Shown here piece by piece: positions 23,301-36,010 of a stretch of DNA of 64,000 nt. Both the position numbers and the translations under genes were made by a program. The notes beneath the pieces were generated by a model. It worked only from the letters and a program-made list of their open reading frames with translations. It was not told where the DNA came from and did not search any database. This DNA is from Malania oleifera (lineage: Eukaryota; Streptophyta; Magnoliopsida; Santalales; Ximeniaceae): NCBI RefSeq assembly GCF_029873635.1, contig NC_080420.1, positions 30,619,032-30,683,031 on the forward strand, written 5' to 3'. Numbering within the stretch: position 1 is the first letter of the stretch; each line of letters begins with the position of its first letter.

Positions 23301-25514
23301 CCTGCCTTCCCCTACAAAATCCAAGCAGCAATGCAAGCTTAGTCCCTCAGTATCTGAGACCTATCCATCAAAAGTCACAAAATTTGAGTTTTACCATGGA
23401 GATGGAAGTAGAGATTGTTGTTTGGGACATAGTCATACACAAGAAGCTTTCTGTTATCAGAAATGCAATAACCAACAAGTGAAACCAAATGGCGATGGTG
23501 TATGCGACTAATGATCTCAACTTCAGCTTTAAATTCACGCTCCCCCTGTCCTCCACCAACTTTTAGCTGCTTCACTGCTATTTCTCTCCCGTCCGGTAGA
23601 CATCCTCTATAAACAGAACCAAATCCACCTTCACCCAAAAGATTCTGATCTGAAAACCCATTTGTAGCCTTCACTAGTTCTTCATATTCAAACCATGACC
23701 TTGAATTGCCTAAACCACCTGGCTCTGATGGCATGTATGCAAAATCACTCCCAGAACCACTTCCTATAAGGGGAACTGAAGAATGTGTCTTTGAAACAGG
23801 TGAATCTGGAAACAAGTTACAGAAATTGATAAATATTTGACTTTGAATTATGCAGGCATTGAACACATATAAAAGAATTAACCACTCTGCTTCAAATTAC
23901 TGAATGAATCAGGACTACTCCAATTTAACAACAAAAAAAAAAAAAATGCTCAAACGAACATGGACTAAGGGATATAATTGGATGGATTGTACATCAAATG
24001 TTGTAATATTACATCTACAAAGTCTAATTTCAGGGTACTGTTTAACTGTACGTTAACTAGAAACGGCGGAAGAGTGTCTATAAAGCCTGGGGGGCAGAGC
24101 ATCAATACTAATAACTCTTAAGAATATTACAAGCTAAATGCTATAGTTACCCAGCTAAAATATCAAAACAAAAGAAAAAATAAAATCAATTTAAAGGTGA
24201 AATAAAGAAGAGAATGACTGAACGCTATTGAGTGCATTGGTATGTACCTGCTTTTGGAGAGGAGCCCAATGGAGATGGCATAACATAGCCACCATTAAGT
24301 CCAGAATTTTTTTTCTTTTGCCTCCTCAGAAACCAGATAATTGCAATGAGACTGAGCAATATTAATATTCCAACCCCTGCACCAATTGCTGCTGCAAGTC
24401 TAGCATTGATGCCTCCATTATTTGAAGAGCTTGAATTTTGACTAGAGTTGTTTGATGTTGGATTTTCTGCCACCGGTGGAACAGGATTTTGAGGAGAGAC
24501 AGAAGAAGATGGAGGTGAAACAACTGATGGAGGAGGTGGTGCCATTTGTATTATTGATTGTGGCGGTGATGCTTTTGGAGGAGAAATTGATGGGGGAGGT
24601 GCTTGTTGAGGAACAGAGGAAGCAGGAGGGGTAAGCCTGGGAGATGGGGCTGACTTAGTGGGTGGATTTGATGCTTGTGGAGGAGATGAATTTTTAGGTG
24701 GGCTAGATGCAGGTCGGGGCGGTGATCTATGAGGAGGCTCAGTTGCCAATGGTGGGGGTGAATTTTCAGGCGACTTTGAAGGTAGTGGTGATTGGGATGA
24801 TGGTGAATTTTCAGGGGACTTTGGTGGGTTGGATGTAGGTGGTGAAGCTGAATTTTCGGGTGGCATTGTTGATGAAGGTGGAGGTGAACTTTCTGGTGGC
24901 CTTGCTGATGGTGGGGGATTAGATGGTGGTGGAGGTGAACTTGCTGGTGGCTTTGCTGATGGTGGGGGATTAGATGGTGGTGGAGGTGAACTTACTGGAG
25001 GATTAGATGGAGGTGGTGGTGAGTTTTCTGGTGGCTTTGATGACAATGGTGGTGGAGAATTGGCGATTGAAGGAGGTAGAGCATTCAAAGGAGCTGGGGG
25101 CGGAGGAGACACAGATTGAGGAGGAGAAGGAGGGGGAGGAGGGGAGGCTGTAGGTGCCGATGACAAAGTACTGGGAGAAGGGGGTGGTGATGATGAAGAT
25201 GGTTGGGATTGTGGGGGTGAGAGGGACGCCGGGGGAGGAACTACCGCCGTAGGTGGCAAAGATGGAGTTGCTGGGGTTGCAGGTGCCCGCAGAGTGGCAT
25301 TGGTCTGAGAAGGAGCAGTTGCACGAACGTCTGGAGGTGGAGAAGTTGTGGGTGGTTCAGGGGAAGGAGAAGTAGGTTGCAGCGGAGGAGTGGTGGAAGC
25401 CGGAGGAGGAGAGGTGGAAGCTGGAGGACGGGTGGTGGAAGCCGGAGGAGTAGTGGTGGAAGCCGGTGGAACGGCTGAAGGTGAAGAAGTGGGAGATGAC
25501 GATGCGCTCGCCAT
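20307..25514 (-). CDS. PERK: PERK-type proline-rich receptor-like kinase, 8 exons, 799 aa
   Basis: Exons in transcript order: 25514-24248, 23805-23395, 23311-23225, 22301-22231, 22145-22069, 21905-21758, 20790-20629, 20483-20307 (stop). All introns are GT-AG and the frame closes at 2400 nt. The start '[12 protein letters not shown]' has no classical signal peptide, as is usual for PERKs. Residues 1 to about 340 are a Pro/Ser-rich, extensin-like ectodomain with repeats such as '[10 protein letters not shown]'. A membrane helix lies at about 373-396, then a basic 'RRQKKK' stop-transfer. Kinase: Gly loop 'LGEGGFGSV' (479-487), Lys501, 'HRD' (595-597), 'DFG' (615-617), 'APE' (641-643), an RD kinase with all key residues present. 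It should be a plasma-membrane cell-wall sensor Ser/Thr kinase. An open frame extends upstream to 25748, but the ATG at 25514 gives the family-like start. Confidence 0.93.
22892..23190. repeat. 70-bp direct repeat in PERK intron 3
   Basis: 22892-22962 and 23121-23190 are near-identical (both contain TTTTAGGTTGTG and CAACAATGCATATCAAGC), separated by about 158 bp. They lie in the intron between exons 3 and 4 and look like a local duplication around a SINE-like sequence. Confidence 0.8.
22963..23118 (-). mobile_element. Possible tRNA-derived SINE in PERK intron
   Basis: On the minus strand, TGGTACCATAGTTGG (23101-23115) resembles a Pol III A box and GGTTCTAGTC (about 23076-23085) a B box, at roughly tRNA spacing. 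An AT-rich body follows. There is no clear poly-A end or target duplication. The call rests on these two boxes only. Confidence 0.35.
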
Positions 25515-26540
25515 CTTATTATAGACACCAAATGGATAGAACAGACAGATCACAGACAAGTTAAACAAAGCGATATATTCGCAGCGCCAGAATCTAATAG
25601 CTCTTCTTGAAATTATAACAAATCCAACATTTCCCAACAAAATCCAAATCCAACGCAAAACCCATTCATCAGTTTCAATTCTTAGCAAAACCCATATCTC
25701 CAACCTGTCTGTCACTAAAATGAATAAATTTCCCAACCACCCAGTCACCGAACGCTGTCCCCAACCTCATAAACCCTCCTCGAAGCAAAAACCCAGATCA
25801 CCAAACACTTTCTCGGCGAAAACCCAAATCACCAAACACGTCGGAGCAATACACTACGTTACAAAAATACCCAAAAAAAACAAAACCAAGATCACCAATC
25901 CCGACGTGAGTTAAAGTAATCCCAATTCCCAGTTTTCCAAACTCGAACAGGGAAAAAAAAAATAGATCTAAAATGTTATAATTTTGAACTCACAGCGGCA
26001 ACAATCGAATTCAGACAAGAACGCCGATTTCAGCAATTACCGCATTGCTATATACAAAGAGGAGTGAATATAAATGAACTCAGATGCCAAAATACCCAAA
26101 AATCTTACCCTTTCTGTCTCTAACATCTCTCTTGCAACTTCACAAACAGAAGCCATAATCGAAGCTTGGAGAACTTGCTCATTTCACAGACAGCCATTTT
26201 TAGAATTCCAGCACAAGATCATTCCTCGGAAGAAGGTTCTGCATCCTTCGTAGGAAGCTCAACACAGGAACACGTAAACTGGGGAATTGGGACAGCGACC
26301 TCCGAAACCCCAGCCGAATTTCGCTGATTTTTTTTCTTTTTCTTTTTGAAGACCCAAAATCCAAATATCAAAATAAAGTCGTAAAATCATCACATCATTA
26401 TGCTCCGCAAACGCAAAGTTGTGCTCTTTGCTTGCACTTAACGTCACACATCGCTCAACACCAAAAATAAATAGCTAACATTAATGAAAAGAGCAAGGAA
26501 ATACGCGAACCAGTGGCTGCAGACTGCGATACTCCTCGTA
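25515..26540 (-). promoter_or_regulatory. Upstream region and possible 5' UTR of the PERK gene
   Basis: No other gene seen. The minus strand has a donor-like CCGCT|GTGAGT near 25992 and a pyrimidine-containing AG directly before the start codon at 25515-25516, so a 5' UTR intron is possible. The sequence 25700-25900 is rich in CCCAAATCACC-type repeats. The promoter should lie between about 26000 and 26500. Confidence 0.4.
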
Positions 26541-27693
26541 TGGGATCTCAAGGTTATACGTGCAATATAATATTAAATACGTATAAATATATGAGATTAT
26601 CAAATTGAACCATCAATTTTTTTTTTTATTTAATTCCCATTTGGACATTTTGCTTTGTGCCACGAGTTTGAGTGTTTGACTGCAATTTTTAATGACAGAC
26701 TTCAGGCTTTGTTCTCATGAGTTTTGTTTTGCTCATGCCTCATGCTGCCGAAATTCTGTGATTTTCTTTTTCATGGCTACTGCGAATTCCACATGAAGAG
26801 AAGAGAATTATTCTTCGTGGAATAGCATGATGACTACTATAAAATTATGTAGGATTCTAAAAAGCAATTGGCCATGTGGAGAGTATTGGTTAGCAAAATA
26901 CGTATATGAATTTAGTGATTATCTTTTAGGGACTAGAATTTTTTATTTTTCTTTTGGCGTAGTAGCCTAGTAGGTGCTATAATTTTTTATTTGAGTGATA
27001 AAATTTCCTTTCTTTATCAGTCACAAAGAAAAACTTTTTATACAATAATTTTTAGGCTGATTTTTAACTCTTTAACAATTTATCTTCTCTAAATATAATA
27101 TAGTATTGAAAATATTAATATATTTATTTTTAAACTAAAATTATAAATTTCACAAAATAAAGATAATTATTTTTCTACAATGGATAATTTAGAGTGACCG
27201 GTCTCCTTTGAGCTCTTATCTTCTTACTAAATTTGAGATAAACTAATCGTCGCGTCACAAACAAATATTGTTATTTATAAAAAATATAAGACTTATAAAA
27301 ATCATTAATTATATATGACAGAGTACAAATTCAAGTTTGCCATTTTTTTTTTTATTACATAGAAATTTCAACCACCAACAAGTCTTTCGGATCCCTTGGT
27401 GCGGAACCAAACTTACGGATCAACATCCTCCGCCACAGGTCTCGCTAAATAACATTTTGATATATAATTATATATTAAAGCAATAACATTTTTTTATGTC
27501 TGGCCAATTTATTCAACTCACACCTTGAACTGAGAATATTTGTTACTTGCAAAATACTGCAAAAAAAAAAAAAATGTTAATTTCTTTACTAAAAGTTATA
27601 ATAATATAATTCATTCATCTCATGTGTCTTAGAAAATATTTAAATTTTAGAACTTTTATATTAAATGTTTTATGCTCAAACCTTGAAAAAGGA

Positions 27694-27731
<38 letters not shown>

Positions 27732-27939
27732 GAGAGAGAGAGAGAGAGAGAGAAATGCAAAATTATAACATGTCCAATCTTTGTGTTATTAAGTGAAATC
27801 CATCTTAATTCTTTTTTTTTTTAGGGAAAATCATAAATATATTTTAATTAGTACAATTAATAATACTTATTAATTAAAATTGTCACTTCATGGTTGGAGT
27901 TTTCTTTTATTATTATTATTATTATTACAGCAACGTCCC
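26541..27939. other. AT-rich intergenic spacer
   Basis: No gene recognised. Contains a compound (AT)n(AG)n microsatellite at 27697-27753 and short poly-A and poly-T runs. Confidence 0.6.
27697..27753. repeat. (AT)n(AG)n microsatellite
   Basis: About 15 AT units directly followed by about 11 AG units. Confidence 0.95.
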
Positions 27940-28422
27940 GAAGAAGGATCTGAAATGACAATAAATAATAATATTGAAAGCTTGATGGAGTCGTCACTGA
28001 CCTGCTATTTTCCTAAGTGTGATTAGTTCACTTAATTTCTACTTGTCGATTGATCTCTAAACTAATAATAAAGTCAAAAAACTAGTAGTCTCGGTTTGCA
28101 TTTAGTAGAGTTGGGATCGAAAGTTTAGTTATCTGAGAAAAACGTACTAGCATCTCCTATATACCCGTTTTATGAACGGTACCTCATTAATCATGAATTA
28201 TTCCTAAACTGAATCTAATGGTCATTAATTAATTATCTCCTTAAAAAAATAAATATTAAAAATATTAAAAATATTAAAATAATGTGCGATTTAGGAATGT
28301 CTAATAAGACCTCCAAAGGAAGGGATCTTATTAGATAAACCTCGCTTAAAACTAATATAAGTGATGTATAAAATACCTCTATACCATTTGTTTAATCATT
28401 AGGAAGCACAAACACTAAAATA

Positions 28423-28424
<2 letters not shown>

Positions 28425-28466
<42 letters not shown>
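28425..28466. repeat. (AT)n microsatellite
   Basis: About 21 AT units in H1. Confidence 0.95.
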
Positions 28467-28473
<7 letters not shown>

Positions 28474-29324
28474 CAAATAATAATCTAAAAAATTCATCAA
28501 ATTTGAATAAAAATAATCTTTAAAACATTCTTAAGCTTTCCAAAATTTTTTTAAGAATTTTTCTAAAAAAGTTTTTGCAATTTTTTGAAAATTTTAAAGA
28601 CTTTTGCACCATTTTATTTCTTTTTGTTATTTTTATTTTTCCTTTTATTTGTTTTTTATTTGAGTCAAAATGACTCAAATGACTTTTATTTATTTTTTCT
28701 GAAATTTTAAATATTTTTTCTTGATTTTTTGTTATTTTTTAAAATTTTCAAAATAATTTTAAATCAATTTTTAAATAAAAATGAACCAATGATTCGGGAT
28801 AAGTCAGACTAGTTCAAGTCGATTTGACCCAATTAAGGAAGCACTGCCACGTGTCAGCCAAAGAAGGCAACACGTGGCACTGGTATATTTTATTTTTATT
28901 TTAAAAAATTTATTGCAGTTGGGTGACGTCAGCATGAGATCACCTGCCACGTGGAAAAATCCAGTTGGTCATGGGCAATTGACGTGGATCATTGATGTGG
29001 TAGTGATCCAGTCATCCAAAGAAAACACAACTTGGACGAGCAGGATCGTGCCGCATCCCCTCACGAAAATGCAGTCCTAGTTATGCCACGTGTCACCAAC
29101 CTTACGATGATACGTGTCCCATTATTTTTTTTTGAAAAATTTAAGATAGAAATGTTTTTTCACTTTAATTTTTTTTTAAATTTCTTTCCTCCTCACTCTC
29201 TCTCTCTTTCTCCCCTCTCTCCGCTCTTTGAGCCTCTCACTTCTCTCACTCTTCTATTCTCTTCTCTCTCACTTCACTCTCTCTTCAATCTTTTCTCTTT
29301 CACCTCTCACAACTCTCTTTTCTT

Positions 29325-29326
<2 letters not shown>

Positions 29327-29378
<52 letters not shown>
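29327..29378. repeat. (CT)n microsatellite
   Basis: About 25 CT units in the CT-rich tract of H1. Confidence 0.95.
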
Positions 29379-29382
<4 letters not shown>

Positions 29383-30750
29383 ATATTCTTCTCACTTTCT
29401 TCCCTCCAACCTCTCTTTCTTCTCTCGATTTCACATTCCCTCTCTCACATATCTCTCTCTGTTTCGACCTTTTCTCACCTCGATTTTTTTTTTTACAGAC
29501 ACTAATGAATCCCCACTATAACAAAGAGCTTCAAGCTCTCTGCTTTGACTTTCAGATCCAGGTGTCGATCTGCTAAAGGTACAAGCCAATAACTTTTCCC
29601 TTAAATTTCTCTTTTATTTCATGATTTCTTTGGTATTTATCTCTTTGCTTTTTTTTTCTTTGTGTTCTTATAAGATTACTTTTGAAGATTGGCTAGTCGT
29701 TATAGCAAATTTTCTTAGAGTCCAAATAGGGGGCTAAGTCTAACCAGGGTTTAGCTATGGTTGGGTTAGGATTTGGTAGCTAAGTCAAATTGGGCCTGGG
29801 GCTTTTAGCTTTAGTGAGTTGGTTTAGGTCTAGTTGGGTCTAGTTCCTAGCCTGGTGTGGATTGGGTTAGGTTGTAGGTTGGTTTTAGGTTAGACCAAGC
29901 CCATTTAGTTTATAGGCTAGTTAGGTTAGCTTCAGGTTAGGCCAGGCGTATTTGAGTCTGGGGTTCGGTCTAAGGCTTAAACCTAGGTTTGGGCCCTAGG
30001 TTTGAAATTGGGCCTACATTGGATTGGGATAGGTTAATTTAGTTGACCAAAGTCAAAATTGACTTGGATCCAAGTGTCTAGGTCAAACTTGGGTCATTGG
30101 ACCCGAGTTGGGTATTTTGGTCGGTTGTCTTGGACCTAGGTTAAGTTGACTCAGGTCCTTGAGTCGGATTCAGGGTGTTCGGATGTGGGTATTTAGAAAT
30201 GGGGTAATTATGTATGTGTTTGGATATGGGTATTCGGGTCTAGGTATTCCAAATTCAGATCAAATACTCAAGTCATGTTTTGTATATTTTGGCAAAATTA
30301 TTTTCTGTTATGTTTGAATTTAAACTCTAATTATAGAATCAAAATTTAGCATTACTAGAAATTCAAATAAAATAAAACATAAAATTAACAAGTTCTTAAC
30401 TTTGCTCGACCCTAATTTGCAATTTTCTCTTCCTTTTGTCCAAACCTCTTAAATTCCTTTCTGTCAATCTTCCACCGCTTCTACAATTCAAGCCTCTTGG
30501 TCTCCTATCTTTCTTCACCTTCTCAATTTCAAACACTAAGCATTTTCCTAACAATTCTCTCTAAAATTTTTCACTGAGCAATTCCTCTCCTTATGTCTGT
30601 GTTTCCATGTCTGTCTACTATCCTTTTGAAGTTCTCTATTTATAGGCTTGAGGGAAGCAACTTGAATTAAATTTGATTGACCAATCAATTTTAAATTGAT
30701 TAATCCATTTTAAAGTTTTCAATCAAATTTTAAAAATCAATTTACTTTTA

Positions 30751-33700
30751 TGAGAGTTATGGTGTATTCCCAAGAGGGGGGGGGTGAATTGGATATTAAA
30801 AAAATATTCCTAGGTCGGGTATGTCCAATTATAATCACAACAAGTATTTCACAAACTTAAGGTCTTTCTAAGGAATTTCAAATACCACAAATATCAATGT
30901 ATGCCAATATTTAAAATAAATACAACAATCACAACAATTTAAACATAAGCATACAAGTACTTGAAAAGAGAGAAGGGAGATAGAGCGCAAATACGAAATT
31001 TTTAATGAGGTTCGGTAACTCACGCCTATAGCCTCGCTTTGAGCAAACCACCCAAAGATTCCACTATCCGCTCCTTAAAACTGGGACGGAGCTTCCTATT
31101 ATAATTCGCTTCTTACTAGGGTGAAGCTTCCCTTTACAATCTGCTGCTTACACAAGGAGTAGCTACCTCTTTACAATCCTCTGCTTACACGAGGCATAGC
31201 TACCTCTTTACAATCCGCTGCTTCCACACAAGGCATAGCTACCTCACCAGGGTTCACAATCTGAACCATAGATACAAATGATACAAGAAATGAATTTTTT
31301 GTACAATGAAGTGCTTCTCAATAAGCTGAGTTGTATAATGTAAAAATCTTAGTGCACTCTAAAATGATTTATAATATTTAAAGCTTGGTAGAGTAAGGAT
31401 ATTCCTCTCAAAAATATTTTTCAAGTAAAAATGAGAGAGTGGAATGATTTGCTCAAAGCTACCTTGTAAAACTCAAAATATTTTCTCTAAAGGATTTTTC
31501 AAAATGAAGAGTAGGAGAAGGATATTTCTTCAAGATTGACCTTTAAAAACAAATAGCAAGAAGGTTCTCAAGAAAAATATATGGAAGAGAATATATGCTC
31601 AAGTCTTACTTGTATAACCCAAAATAATTTCTCCAAAAAGATTTTCAAAAAGAAAGAGTAGGAGAAAATAGATTTTGATCTTCAAAAAGAGTATAAAGAT
31701 GAATAAGATAGAAAGAATTTTCAACAAGGCTATCCAAGTGTCTCTCTTATCTTCTCCAAGTGTATAGACTTGATATTTATAGGCAGATTGGAGATATAGC
31801 CGTTTTATGGCTGTTGGGGGCATTAAAATATGAATTAATTTGAAAACTAGTCGTTTTTCGGCCGTTGTGGCGCTTTCTGTGCGGACACCCTTTAGTTTTT
31901 CAGACATAACTTTTTTTATACAACTCAAAATTGGATGTTCTTAGTATCAATAGAAATTTAAGAGAAAATCCCACAACTTTCATGTTGAATACATGTTAAG
32001 ATAAGGAGTTTTTAATTGATAAAATTGCTCATCAATAAGATAGAACAAACATGAAGGGAATTATTCTGCTGTGGACACCCTTCAGTATTTTGTACATACC
32101 TTTTACTATATAACTTGGATAGACTTGGTATCAAAAGAAAGCTAAGGGAAAATACCACAACGTTTATGTTAGATACTTTTTAAGATAAGGAGTTATTGAT
32201 AGAGAAATGTGCTCATCAATGCAATGAAAGAAACATGAAGGGGTTTTTTGAAACAAAAACTTGTTTTGGAAAATATGTTTTCATGAGAAGTTTATGTCTC
32301 TAAGGTCAATCTAAGGTGTTGGTCATTTTGTGAGAGCTTCAACTCAAATCATATGATAATACATGCACAAATGGAAACCTAATCACTATTACACCTTAAA
32401 GAATAAATAAAATTTCCATGCTTCTGCTCCTTAATACTCCATGGAATACGCCAAAATTTGTGTTCGATTAGGTAGTCCTTGGCTTCCATTTTGCATTCCT
32501 CATTTGCGCCTTCTGCATTATAAATCTGTTCAAAGACTAAACGTACAAATGAGATGTTGTGGTTTGTCATAATAAAAATAGAGAAGGGACTCAAAAAGTC
32601 AACAATCTCCCCTTTTTGATGATGACAAACACAGGAACAAAATTGGGATTGTCTGACAAGACTCCCCCTTACAAAATACATAATTTAAAATGATATTCAA
32701 TAAAGTTCATATTCACATATGAAGACTTTAGAAATTTCTAAGTTGAGCATTTGAGGTCAGTTTAGTTTAATGTGCAGTTTATGTTGGAGCTGATTTAAAA
32801 AATATTCAGTTTAGCACACTTATCATTTTCCATTTTGTAATTAACAAAAGGGCAAGAGGATGCAATGTATGTGATAGTTTTGCTCTAATTATTTCTCCCC
32901 CTTTTGTCATTAGCAAAAGGGCTAACAAATTTCTTCTATGATAAGAAGATCATTTAAAACTAAAACCCTTGAATTTTAAAATTTCATGACACACAATTGA
33001 TTTTAAGAACATTACAAAAGCATATGTCATGATGCATTTAAGCTTACAAATTTTGAAGCAAGAGAACAAAATATTATCCATTAAAGGTTCATTTCTTGCC
33101 ATAGAGACTAAAAAAATTTTCCCTTTGGATATTATCAATAAGTATTGGGGATTATGTTTGCTGAAAAAGAAACTTTAAAGATCATGCAAGCTTTATTTTT
33201 CTAGTAGACGTTTAAGAACAAAATATTTTAACCAGAAAAATACACTTATATAGATCCAAAAAATATCAAAAAAATTTAAAACAGATATCATATGGAAAAT
33301 TTGAAGAGATTGTGGCTAGCAATATATGTTTAATTCAAGATTTTCAAGAAAAATTATCATGCTTTAATGCACATGCCACAATACAGCTCAATACAGATCT
33401 AAACCAAAAAAATTTGGTGAGCACAAAAATATAACTTTATGTTCGAAAGCTCCCCCTTTCGATTTGAATCCTAACTTAAATGTTGTTAACTACTTATACT
33501 GATACTAATTGTGAAAATACATGGAGAATTTAAACAGTATAAGCAATGAATCTAAAAAATTTTACTAAGCAAAGATTAAGCCATTTTATCAACCAGTAAA
33601 ATCTCTATAGAATACACATGCATTAGAAAATTTGAAATTAAGTTCTACAATGACATTCATACATCCCAAGAACAATCCATATCAAATTATAGATCCATAA

Positions 33701-34550
33701 AAGTGGGATATGATGTTCATGGTTTTTATAAAAGCTTAGTACTCAAAAACAAAAACAATGATGCATATGAATCCAAAAGAATGCTAAAATAAGACTCTAT
33801 TTTATTTTCTAATGATGGGGCTTAGCTCCCCTCTATATTTGTATGCACACATGAATGCATTTTTAGACAAGGATGATGTTCAATTTTCACGCATTCATCG
33901 TATATTCATCCTTCAATGGATTTTCAGCATGTGGCAAATATAATGCATTCAGTAGAAAAACATAACATATTGTATTTTAGCCACCGTATGATAGCCAATC
34001 AAGGCTTACATTAAAAATTTATGCAATAGCTATGTTGTGGGGGGTTCAATATGAAGCTAAAACAACTCAAAATACTCAATGAGTGTGTGAGACATGAAAA
34101 CTCCCCCATATGTCATGCATTTGTCCTAATTTATGGACCATCATCAAACCATGAAATGTTTAATTAAAAAGGATGATGTTTTACCATTTAGGTCTTGAGC
34201 GAAGTTCAGAATCCAAAGATTTGGACCAAGTGGTGTATGTGAACTAGATTTTCCTAGATTTAGAGAATTTGCACAAGTTTTTAGGGAACTCTAGGAAAAT
34301 TCATAGAATTTGAAAATTTGTACATGTATTTCAATTTAGTGCAAAGCATATAGGATCCAACATGTACCAACTTATTCACAGGTAATTGCATGCCTATTCA
34401 AGTCATGGAGTAATCATAACTAATGTCAAGGATTCACTTATTACTCATGCTTACCATTATACTCATAAGGTACCTGCGCACAACCAAACTTATGAACAAT
34501 ATTCACAAAATGGTGAAAGAGTAATCAAGAAGGCTCACTAGATTTGAATT
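30751..34550 (-). repeat. S-family LTR-like block, right end unclear
   Basis: The left edge TGAGAGTTATGGTG followed by TATTCCCAAGAGGGGGGGGGTG matches the edges of the S-family LTRs at 58631 and (reverse) 50134. Orientation is minus: TATTTATAGG at 31776 reads as a TATA box leftward. The order 'GAGGTTCGG', 'GATTCCAC' at 31010-31070 matches 58870-58930. The right part has TCTCCCCTTTTTGATGATGA (32606) and other CCCCCTTTT runs, then AT-rich sequence; no gene is recognised and the right boundary is not visible. An open frame at 32379-32681 has no recognisable domain. Confidence 0.5.
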
Positions 34551-35225
34551 TAGGGATGATTCTCAATTAATTATTGGTTCGACTCTCAAGGGTCTAGTGG
34601 AGTCGCCAAGCTGTTGCAAGGTTCCTGGACGCAAACTTGGGACGACCCAAAAATGATAATGAAGTGCGTGGTTTTGAAAACGTGATTTTCGTGGAAAACA
34701 AAGTGTATGAAGTCACCACTAATGTCACGACCTGCTTATTTTCCTTATTTTTTTTTTATTTTATATAATAATAATAATATCAACATCATACATTCCAGCT
34801 CAGCAGATCACAATCCACCTAGACCCATGGGTACCAGGGATACATCAGAACACAAAACGGAAGCCTAAGCAGCAGAAAATATACAATCATATACATACCA
34901 TCATGTCATACATCACAATACCAGAGTTACTACAATTACTGTATCTCAATATATACATCCCAAAAATCAGATCTAGGGACATTCCCCACAAAATCTAATT
35001 GTCCCTACAAAACTTATCCTTCAAAAAGGGTAGATAAACAACACTCTATCAGCGGGGCTTTTCCTGCTCTCCTATCTGGGGCTCCTGAAAAGTTTATAAG
35101 ATTTAGGGGTGAGACACCTCTCAATAAGGGAAATAAACTAATACCAGTGTGTGGCAACATGAGTATTCCGTGTTCTACATATACCATACATAACATATTC
35201 AGTACTGTTTTGTCAAATATAGGAA

Positions 35226-35236
<11 letters not shown>

Positions 35237-35268
<32 letters not shown>
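35237..35268. repeat. (AT)n microsatellite
   Basis: About 19 AT units in the solo LTR. Confidence 0.9.
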
Positions 35269-35270
<2 letters not shown>

Positions 35271-35749
35271 ACACATGGCAGAACATACTGCGTTTTCATA
35301 AACATATCTCATCTCATATAATAATAATATCACAAAAACATTCTTAGTAGGTTAGCTAACTGTTGTCATGTATTACTCGAAGGCGAGACCTGACTATGGT
35401 TGGCCGACCACTGCCAAGTCAATCATATAGTCTGTAAGTCCGATGGGTCTGCCTGACCTAGTCCGTACACCAGGGCCGATTACACACACTTCTTAATAAC
35501 CACATCGACCATCCAATCTCACACCACTCTGTACAGCGGCATTAACACAAATATCACGATCACAAAGACCATGGACACATAGCAACGAGATCGTGCAAGT
35601 GCTAGCCTAAACCAAGCCAACCAGGTTCTGATACCATATAACATATATTGAAATTTTGATACATGGATATTTCATATCATTAATTTTCACATTAATCATA
35701 TCATTTCGCATTTATACATATATCATGAAAATCATCGGTCTGCACGCCA

Positions 35750-36010
35750 GTATAACATATTTTATCATAGCCCGGCCCGTACGTTGGCAAATCATAGCAC
35801 AACCCGTACGCTGGAAAATCACATCATAGCACGCCCCATACGCCGGCAAACATATCATAGCACAGCCCGTACGCTGGCAAATCACATCATAGCACGGCCC
35901 GTACGCCGGCAAACATATCATATCACAGCCCGTACACTGGCAAATCATATCATAGCATGGCTCGTATGCCGGAAAACATATAAAAATCTCGGCCCGTATG
36001 CCGGTTTTCC
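35750..36010 (-). repeat. Minisatellite in solo LTR, about 30-36 bp period
   Basis: GCCCGTACGCYGGCAAA-type units recur about eight times with ATCATAGCAC spacers. Position and base pattern resemble the 29-bp array of LTR A (CGGC..AGGCCGTA), suggesting a shared origin followed by independent turnover. The open frames on both strands here are a repeat artefact. Confidence 0.85.

Larger units (their letters stand above)
27940..30750 (+). repeat. Long non-coding repeat H1 (LTR-like, diverged)
   Basis: Shares with H2 (34551-41594) an ordered set of landmarks: GGAGTCG(T/C)C near the start, a GAACGGTACCT block (28176), Phe/Leu-rich AT tracts, paired CACGTG boxes (28848-28956), a long CT-rich tract (29190-29480), then 'GGGTTAGG'-rich G/T sequence (29700-30250) and TATTTATAGGC (30637). 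The similarity is patchy. It could be an LTR of a long-LTR gypsy (Tat/Ogre-like) element, but no pol is present. Open frames in the CT tract (29032-29521) are low-complexity artefacts. Confidence 0.5.

Noticed and set aside
24829-25531. Gly-rich plus-strand frame (24829-25119) and Leu/Pro-rich minus frame (25241-25531)
   Set aside because: Both are other-frame readings of the Pro-rich exon 1 of the PERK gene.
29032-29521. Ser/Leu-rich open frames
   Set aside because: They translate a CT-rich tract and microsatellite; no start context, domain or codon bias.
32379-32681. 100-aa minus frame in the S-like block
   Set aside because: No recognised domain, lies in LTR-like sequence with CCCCTTTTT runs; not supported as a gene.
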